Of a stretch of 64,000 bases of DNA, positions 58,618-64,000 are shown piece by piece. How positions within the stretch are numbered: the stretch's first letter is position 1; each line of letters starts with the position of its first letter. The notes beneath the pieces are model-generated. The model ran no database searches. It saw only the letters and a list, made by a program, of their open reading frames with translations, and was not told the origin of the DNA. The position numbers and the translations under genes were made by a program. Source of the DNA: Cellulomonas marina. GTDB taxonomy: Bacteria; Actinomycetota; Actinomycetes; Actinomycetales; Cellulomonadaceae. The stretch lies in NCBI RefSeq assembly GCF_900111925.1, contig NZ_FOKA01000005.1:186001-250000 (forward strand), in the 5' to 3' direction.

Positions 58618-59439
58618 TCAGGCGGCGACGGGCGACGGCACGACGAGGGCCGGCCAGGACGGGTCCGCGTCCGGGCCGGTCTCCCCGCGCTCGCGGCGCC
58701 GGGCGTTGACGGCCTCGGCCCAGCGCCGGTGCGCCCGGGCCTGGAAGGCGTGCAGCTCGGCGGGGTCGGCGTCGCCGAGCGCCGGGAACCGCTCGACGAG
58801 GCGGCCCAGCACGTCGAGCGTCGCCAGCACGTCGACGTGCGCGGTGTGCAGGTCGCCGTCGGCCGTCACGCCGTAGAGGCGGCACAGGTCGCCCAGCCGG
58901 CGGGGGCCGCGCCGGTGACGGTCCTGGGCGCGGTCGAGCACGAGCGGGTCGAGCACCGGCGCGGCGGCGCGGCCCAGGCGCTCGGGCAGCGTGGGCAGGC
59001 CGTGCCGGCGCAGCTCCGCGTCGAGGATCGACAGGTCGAAGCAGGCGTTGAAGGCCACCACGGGCGTGCCCTCGGCCAGCGCGGCGGCCAGGGCGCCGGC
59101 GACCTCGTCGAGCACGGCGGCCGGCGGGCGCCCGTGGGCGCGCGCGTGCGCGGTGCTGATGCCGTGCACGGCGCTGGCCGCCGCCGGGATCTCCACCCCG
59201 GGGTCGACCAGCCAGGAGCGCACGCGGGTGCCGTGCGCGTCCCGGAGCACCAGCGCCGCGGCGACGATGCGGTCCCGGGCCACGTCCACCCCGGTGGTCT
59301 CCGTGTCGAAGCCCAGGAGCGGCCCCCGCGTCCACGACGCCGGACGTGCCCACGTGCGCCGGACGGCCACCGCCACGACGCGGCCCACCCAGCGGCCCAG
59401 CGGTCCGTGCGCCCCGTGCCTGCCGTCGCTGCCGTGCAC
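58618..59439 (-). CDS. DEDDh 3'-5' exonuclease (DNA polymerase III epsilon-like)
   Basis: 273 residues. The exonuclease motifs are FDTETTG (Asp45, Glu47), FNACFDLSILDAEL and HTAHVDVLATLDVL, with the His and final Asp of the DEDDh class. It degrades single DNA or RNA strands; whether it proofreads with DnaE is unknown. The C-terminal RAHRRWAEAVNARR is a usual feature of the actinobacterial version. It is convergent with guaB with only nine bases between. Confidence 0.85.
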   Translation of the reverse strand: MHGSDGRHGAHGPLGRWVGRVVAVAVRRTWARPASWTRGPLLGFDTETTGVDVARDRIVAAALVLRDAHGTRVRSWLVDPGVEIPAAASAVHGISTAHARAHGRPPAAVLDEVAGALAAALAEGTPVVAFNACFDLSILDAELRRHGLPTLPERLGRAAAPVLDPLVLDRAQDRHRRGPRRLGDLCRLYGVTADGDLHTAHVDVLATLDVLGRLVERFPALGDADPAELHAFQARAHRRWAEAVNARRRERGETGPDADPSWPALVVPSPVAA

Positions 59440-59595
59440 GCGTCCCGTCCCGTCCCTCTCCGCACGACCTCACCCGGTCGCGTCGTGCTCCTCGTCGTGA
59501 CGTCCGTCCGTCCGACCGTGCGCCAGCCTCCCACCGCCCACCGACAGGCCGGGGCAGGCGCACCGGCGTCGTGGGCGGCCGATAGCCTGGGCCGC

Positions 59596-60720
59596 GTGAG
59601 CAACGAGATCGAGATCGGCCGGGGCAAGCGCGGGCGTCGGGCGTACTCCTTCGACGACGTCGCCGTCGTCCCCTCCCGCCGGACCCGCGACCCCGAGGAG
59701 GTCTCGGTCGGCTGGCAGATCGACGCCTACCACCTGGACCTGCCCATCCTCGCGGCGCCGATGGACTCCGTCATGAGCCCCGCGACGGCGGTCGCGCTCG
59801 GCCGCGCCGGTGGCGTCGGCGTGCTCGACCTCGAGGGGCTGTGGACGCGCCACGAGGACCCGCAGCCCCTGCTCGACGAGATCGCGGCCCTGCCCGCGGA
59901 CGGGGTCACCGCCCGCCTGCAGGAGATCTACGCCGCGCCCGTGCGCCCGGAGCTCATCGCCGAGCGCATCCGGCAGATCCGGGCGGAGGGCGTCGTCGTC
60001 GCCGGGTCGCTGTCGCCGCAGCGGACCCAGGAGCACTGGCGGACCGTCGTCGACGCCGGCGTCGACCTGTTCGTCATCCGCGGGACCACCGTGTCGGCCG
60101 AGCACGTGTCGGCGCGCGCCGAGCCGCTCAACCTCAAGCGCTTCATCTACGAGCTGGACGTGCCCGTCATCGTCGGCGGCGCGGCCACGTACACCGCGGC
60201 CCTGCACCTCATGCGCACCGGCGCCGCGGGCGTCCTCGTCGGGTTCGGCGGCGGCGCCGCGCACACGACGCGCACGTCGCTGGGGATCCACGCGCCCATG
60301 GCCACGGCGGTCGCCGACGTGGCCGCCGCCCGCCGGGACTACCTCGACGAGTCCGGCGGCCGGTACGTGCACGTCATCGCCGACGGCGGCGTCGGCCGGT
60401 CCGGGGACCTCGTCAAGGCCATCGCCTGCGGGGCGGACGCCGTCATGCTCGGCGCGGCCCTCGCACGCGCCGCCGAGGCGCCCGGTGACGGCTACCACTG
60501 GGGCTCCGAGGCGCACCACCCGCGGCTGCCCCGCGGCGAGCGCGTGCACGTGGGCACCGCCGGCACGCTCGAGCAGATCCTGTTCGGCCCCGGGCGCACG
60601 GCCGACGGCACGCTGAACCTCGTCGGCGCCCTGCGGCACGCGATGGCGACGACCGGGTACTCCGACCTCAAGGAGTTCCAGCGCGTCGAGGTCGTCGTGT
60701 CGCCGTACCAGCCCCGCTGA
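59596..60720 (+). CDS. guaB3: GuaB3 family IMP dehydrogenase-related protein
   Basis: 374 residues, the same barrel as GuaB but without CBS domains. Where GuaB has Cys317, this has GGGAAHTTRTSLG with no cysteine, so it cannot make the normal thioimidate intermediate at that site. The family is widely annotated GuaB3. TAGCCT (59583-59588) is seven bases before the GTG, a leaderless start. fumC follows in the same direction after 68 bases with its own Shine-Dalgarno site. Confidence 0.9.
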   Translation: MSNEIEIGRGKRGRRAYSFDDVAVVPSRRTRDPEEVSVGWQIDAYHLDLPILAAPMDSVMSPATAVALGRAGGVGVLDLEGLWTRHEDPQPLLDEIAALPADGVTARLQEIYAAPVRPELIAERIRQIRAEGVVVAGSLSPQRTQEHWRTVVDAGVDLFVIRGTTVSAEHVSARAEPLNLKRFIYELDVPVIVGGAATYTAALHLMRTGAAGVLVGFGGGAAHTTRTSLGIHAPMATAVADVAAARRDYLDESGGRYVHVIADGGVGRSGDLVKAIACGADAVMLGAALARAAEAPGDGYHWGSEAHHPRLPRGERVHVGTAGTLEQILFGPGRTADGTLNLVGALRHAMATTGYSDLKEFQRVEVVVSPYQPR

Positions 60721-60788
60721 GCCCTCCGCCGTCCCCGTCCACGCCGCCGTCCGTGCCGCCGTTCCGTCCCCGATCGCAGAGGTAGGTC

Positions 60789-62189
60789 ATGTCCGACGAC
60801 GAGTACCGCATCGAGCACGACACGATGGGGGAGGTCCGCGTGCCCGCGAAGGCCCGCTACCGCGCCCAGACGCAGCGCGCGGTGGAGAACTTCGCCATCT
60901 CCGGCACCGGCCTGGCGCGGCACCACATCGCCGCGCTGGCGCAGATCAAGCGGGCCGCGGCGCTGGCCAACGCCGAGCGCGGGATCCTCGCCCAGGACCT
61001 GGCCGAGGCGATCGCCGCCGCCGCCGACGAGGTCGTCGAGGGCCGCTGGGACGCCGAGTTCCCCGTCGACGTGTTCCAGACGGGTTCGGGCACGAGCTCC
61101 AACATGAACACGAACGAGGTTCTGGCCACGCTCGCCGCCGAGCGCCTCGGAGCGCCGGTCCACCCGAACGACCACGTGAACGCCTCGCAGTCGTCCAACG
61201 ACGTCTTCCCGGCCTCCATCCACGTCGCCGCCTACGCCGCCCTCGAGGCGGACCTCCTGCCCGCGCTGGACCACCTGGCCGCGACCCTCGAGGCGAAGGC
61301 CGCGGAGTTCGCCACCGTCGTGAAGTCGGGGCGCACGCACCTCATGGACGCCACGCCGGTCACGCTCGGCCAGGAGTTCGGCGGGTACGCCGCCCAGGTG
61401 CGGCACGGCATCGCCCGGGTCCGCGCGGTGCTGCCGCGCCTGGCGGAGCTGCCCCTGGGCGGCACGGCCGTCGGCACGGGCATCAACACGCCGCCCGGCT
61501 TCCCCCAGCGGGTCATCGCGCTCGTCGCCGAGCGGACGGGGCTGCCCTTCGTCGAGGCCGCGGACCACTTCGAGGCCCAGAGCGCGCAGGACTCCTTCGT
61601 CGAGACGTCGGGTGCCCTGCGGACGGTGGCGGTGTCCCTCGTCAAGATCTGCAACGACCTGCGGTGGATGGGCTCGGGGCCGCGTGCCGGCCTGGGCGAG
61701 ATCGCCCTGCCGGACCTGCAGCCGGGCTCGTCGATCATGCCGGGCAAGGTGAACCCGGTCATCCCCGAGGCGGTGCTGCAGGTCTGCGCGCAGGTCATCG
61801 GCAACGACGCGGCCATCGTCTTCGCGGGCTCGTCCGGGGCGTTCGAGCTGAACGTCATGCTCCCGGTCACGGCGCGCAACCTGCTCGAGCAGATCACCCT
61901 GCTGGCGCGGGGGTCCGAGCACCTGGCGGACCGGTGCGTGGCCGGCACGACGGCGAACGTCGAGCGGTGCCTGGAGCTCGCGGAGTCCTCCCCGTCCATC
62001 GTCACGCCGCTGAACCGCCACATCGGCTACGAGGCCGCGGCGAAGATCGCCAAGCACGCGGTGGCGGAGGGGCTGACGATCCGCCAGGCGGTGCTCGACC
62101 TGGGCTACGTCGAGCGCGGCGAGCTCACCACCGAGACCCTCGACCAGGCCCTCGACGTGCTCTCCATGACGGCGCCGCCGCGGGGCTGA
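60789..62189 (+). CDS. fumC: Class II fumarate hydratase
   Basis: 466 residues. The signature [11 protein letters not shown] is at 313-323, with [15 protein letters not shown] and SSNDVFPAS earlier. It interconverts fumarate and malate, and needs no iron-sulfur cluster. AGGTAGG precedes the ATG. A terminator-like hairpin follows. Confidence 0.96.
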   Translation: MSDDEYRIEHDTMGEVRVPAKARYRAQTQRAVENFAISGTGLARHHIAALAQIKRAAALANAERGILAQDLAEAIAAAADEVVEGRWDAEFPVDVFQTGSGTSSNMNTNEVLATLAAERLGAPVHPNDHVNASQSSNDVFPASIHVAAYAALEADLLPALDHLAATLEAKAAEFATVVKSGRTHLMDATPVTLGQEFGGYAAQVRHGIARVRAVLPRLAELPLGGTAVGTGINTPPGFPQRVIALVAERTGLPFVEAADHFEAQSAQDSFVETSGALRTVAVSLVKICNDLRWMGSGPRAGLGEIALPDLQPGSSIMPGKVNPVIPEAVLQVCAQVIGNDAAIVFAGSSGAFELNVMLPVTARNLLEQITLLARGSEHLADRCVAGTTANVERCLELAESSPSIVTPLNRHIGYEAAAKIAKHAVAEGLTIRQAVLDLGYVERGELTTETLDQALDVLSMTAPPRG

Positions 62190-62208
62190 CCCGCCGCGCC
62201 GCCGCCGG

Positions 62209-62240
62209 CAGGGCCAGGTTCCCGCGGGGACCTGGCCCTG
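62209..62240 (+). terminator. Terminator after fumC
   Basis: The arms 62209-62223 and 62227-62240 pair over 14 bases with a one-base bulge and a GCG loop, 19 bases after the fumC stop. Together with the promoter below it separates fumC from the fructose operon. Confidence 0.75.
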
Positions 62241-62349
62241 TGGCGTACCCGGGGATCGTCGGGCACCGTGGGTCACCCGGGCGGGGAAGAACGGGCAGGA
62301 CCGGTCTCCATCCGGATGTGGGAATGCGCCCGAATCTGCCCGGAAGGGC

Positions 62350-62379
62350 TTGACATGGTGCTCCGACCCGGCGCATCCT
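62350..62379 (+). promoter_or_regulatory. Promoter of the DeoR-fruK operon
   Basis: TTGACA (62350-62355) and CATCCT (62374-62379) are 18 bases apart; the -35 is perfect. The transcript would start near 62386, about 50 bases before the regulator. The AT-richer GGAATGCGCCCGAATC (62321-62336) just upstream could be part of the repressor's operator. Confidence 0.7.
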
Positions 62380-62434
62380 GGTCCTACCACGGCGCCAGCA
62401 GAGAAGCGCGCCCCGTCACGACGGAGTCGACGAC

Positions 62435-63196
62435 GTGTACGCACCGGAGCGCCACCAGCAGATCCTGGCGTGGGCCCGCCAGCGGGGCCGCGTGGACGTC
62501 ACCTCCCTGGCGGCCGAGCTCGACGTGACCGCCGAGACCGTCCGCCGGGACCTCACCGCCCTCGAGCGGCACGGCCTGGTGCGGCGCGTGCACGGCGGCG
62601 CCATCCCGGTCGAGCGCCTCGGCATCGAGCCGGGCATCGCCGACCGCGAGCGGGTGCTGTCGGGGGAGAAGGAGCGGATCGCCAAGACCGCGCTCGAGGA
62701 GCTGCCCGAGGGCGGCGCCGTCATCCTCGACGCGGGCACCACGACCGTGCGCCTGGCGGAGATGCTGCCCACGGACCGCGAGCTGACCGTCGTCACGCAC
62801 GCCCTGCCGGTGGCGACCGTGCTGGCCACGCGGCCGGGCATCACGCTGCACCTCGTCGGCGGCACCGTCCGCGGGCGCACGCTGGCCGCGGTCGGCACCT
62901 GGGCGGAGCGCGCGCTGCAGGACATCCACGCCGACGTCGCGATCCTCGGCACCAACGGGCTGAGCGTCGAGCACGGCGTCACCACCCCCGACCTCGCGGA
63001 GGCCGCCGTGAAGCGCATGCTCGTCCAGGCCGCCCGGCGCACCGTCGTGCTGGCGGACCACACGAAGATCGGCCGCTCGGAGTTCGCGCGCGTCGCCGCC
63101 CTGTCGGAGGTCGACACGGTGGTCACCGACGACGGCGTCGACGGCGACCTCGTCGACGAGATCGAGGCCGCCGGCCCCCGGGTGGTGCGGGCATGA
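62435..63196 (+). CDS. DeoR family sugar-responsive repressor (FruR-like)
   Basis: 253 residues. The DeoR helix-turn-helix is at residues 5-55 (VTSLAAELDVTAETVRRDLTALERHGLVRRVHGGA), and the sugar-phosphate-binding domain follows (ILDAGTTTVRLAEML, VGGTVRGRTLAAVG). It probably represses its own operon until fructose-1-phosphate accumulates. GTG start. Its stop overlaps the fruK start by four bases (ATGA). Confidence 0.9.
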   Translation: MYAPERHQQILAWARQRGRVDVTSLAAELDVTAETVRRDLTALERHGLVRRVHGGAIPVERLGIEPGIADRERVLSGEKERIAKTALEELPEGGAVILDAGTTTVRLAEMLPTDRELTVVTHALPVATVLATRPGITLHLVGGTVRGRTLAAVGTWAERALQDIHADVAILGTNGLSVEHGVTTPDLAEAAVKRMLVQAARRTVVLADHTKIGRSEFARVAALSEVDTVVTDDGVDGDLVDEIEAAGPRVVRA

Positions 63197-64000
63197 TCGT
63201 CACGCTGACCCCGAACCCGTCGCTGGACCGCGCGCTGGACGTCGAGCACGTCGAGCTCGGCGAGGTGAACCGGGCCGTCGCCGCCCACACGGACCCGGGC
63301 GGCAAGGGCATCAACGTCTCCCGCGCGCTCGTCGCGCAGGGCGTCGCCTCCGTCGCCGTGCTGCCGGTCGGCGGCGCGGACGGCGCGCACCTCACCGCGC
63401 TGCTCGCCGAGGTCGGCGTGCCGGCCGTGGCCGTGCCCGTCTCCGGCGCGACGCGGTCCAACTTCACGCTCGCCGAGATCGGCGGCGCCACGACGAAGGT
63501 CAACGCCCCCGGCCACGTCCTGTCCGACGCCGAGGTGGGGGCCCTGCTCGACGCGGTCGACGCCCAGCTCGCGCTGGCGCCCCGCGCGCTCGTCGGCGCC
63601 GGCAGCCTGCCGGCCGGGGCGGGTGACGACCTCTACGCCCGCGTCGGCGCGCTCGCCGCCCGGCACGGCGTCCCCTACGTGCTCGACACCTCGGGCACGG
63701 CGCTCACCGCGGCGGTCGCCGCCGGGGGCGTCGAGCTCGTCAAGCCCAACGACGAGGAGCTCGCCGAGCTCGTCGGCCGTGACCTCGTCACGGTCGGGGA
63801 CGTCGTCGGCGCCGCATCCGAGGTCATCGCCCGTGGCACGCGGGCCGTCCTCGTCTCCCTCGGGTCGCACGGCGCGCTGCTCGTGCGGGCGGAGGGCACC
63901 TGGTGGGCCGGGGGAGCACCCCTCGTCGCCGCCTCCACGGTCGGCGCGGGGGACACCACCCTCGCCGGCTACCTCGCCGCGGAGGACCCCGCGACCGACC
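63193..64000 (+). CDS. fruK: 1-phosphofructokinase, N-terminal part (cut by window end)
   Basis: 269 residues are visible and the frame is open to the end of the window. PfkB family: LTPNPSLDRALDVEHVELGEVNR at the start, DPGGKGINVSRAL, and the ATP/catalytic motif STVGAGDTTLAG. It phosphorylates fructose-1-phosphate. The ATG overlaps the regulator stop. A fructose PTS gene probably follows beyond the window. Confidence 0.92.
   Translation, partial: MIVTLTPNPSLDRALDVEHVELGEVNRAVAAHTDPGGKGINVSRALVAQGVASVAVLPVGGADGAHLTALLAEVGVPAVAVPVSGATRSNFTLAEIGGATTKVNAPGHVLSDAEVGALLDAVDAQLALAPRALVGAGSLPAGAGDDLYARVGALAARHGVPYVLDTSGTALTAAVAAGGVELVKPNDEELAELVGRDLVTVGDVVGAASEVIARGTRAVLVSLGSHGALLVRAEGTWWAGGAPLVAASTVGAGDTTLAGYLAAEDPATD

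Noticed and set aside
62270-62285. GGTCACCCGGGCGGGG before the fructose operon as a second BldM-like site
   Set aside because: Only one half matches TCACCC and the other half lacks GTG, so it is probably chance.

Overview
The window is about 64 kb of very GC-rich chromosomal DNA. It carries zinc-binding forms of S14 and L36, many GTG starts, WhiB-type and BldM-type regulators, a GuaB3-type protein, and many genes with a TANNNT box 6-8 bases before the start codon. Together these point to an actinobacterium. Gene order and protein style fit Micrococcales, with Cellulomonas or a close relative most likely; that rank is an inference. I see no tRNA, rRNA, CRISPR array, prophage, transposase or defence locus.

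Region 1 (1-13.9 kb) is the S10/spc/alpha ribosomal block on the + strand: the end of rplB, then rpsS-rplV-rpsC-rplP-rpmC-rpsQ; rplN-rplX-rplE-rpsN-rpsH-rplF-rplR-rpsE-rpmD-rplO; secY-adk-map; infA-rpmJ-rpsM-rpsK-rpoA-rplQ. Several gaps hold hairpins or promoters (before rplN, rpsH, secY, infA and rpoA). A strong hairpin closes the block after rplQ.

Region 2 (13.9-25.7 kb) is accessory. It has a TetR regulator with an alpha/beta hydrolase, a ROK kinase of polyphosphate-glucokinase type, an unknown protein, and a complete sulfate-assimilation and sulfur-uptake operon on the - strand. The order of that operon in transcription is leader peptide, sulfite reductase, zinc ribbon, cysH, cysD, cysN, then a substrate-binding lipoprotein, an ABC ATPase and a permease. 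Its 36-residue leader peptide has three Cys codons and can form alternative hairpins. This looks like a cysteine-responsive attenuator.

Region 3 (25.8-38 kb) holds truA, a DUF5709-like acidic protein, an ABC-F ATPase, rplM-rpsI, glmM-def, an unknown protein, a large XRE-STAND-TPR regulator divergent from a DedA membrane protein, and a lipoprotein.

Region 4 (38-50 kb) covers cell-wall precursor and tRNA t6A functions: coaA, glmS, acpS, an LLM flavin enzyme, nnr, alr, tsaE, tsaB, rimI, a rhodanese, a nitroreductase and tsaD. Region 5 (50-64 kb) has a stress SDR, a YbdK-type ligase, a SAM methyltransferase, groES under a CIRCE operator, a WhiD-type WhiB protein, a MerR regulator with a degenerate B12-type domain, a BldM homologue with a pseudo-receiver, guaB, an exonuclease, guaB3, fumC, and the start of a fructose operon (DeoR regulator and 1-phosphofructokinase).

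From memory, the order rplM-rpsI-glmM-coaA-glmS-acpS-alr-tsaE/B/D-groES-whiD-bldM-guaB is conserved in Streptomyces. The 12 kb between rplQ and truA is the main interruption. Starts were chosen from homology, Shine-Dalgarno sites, stop/start overlaps or -10 boxes.
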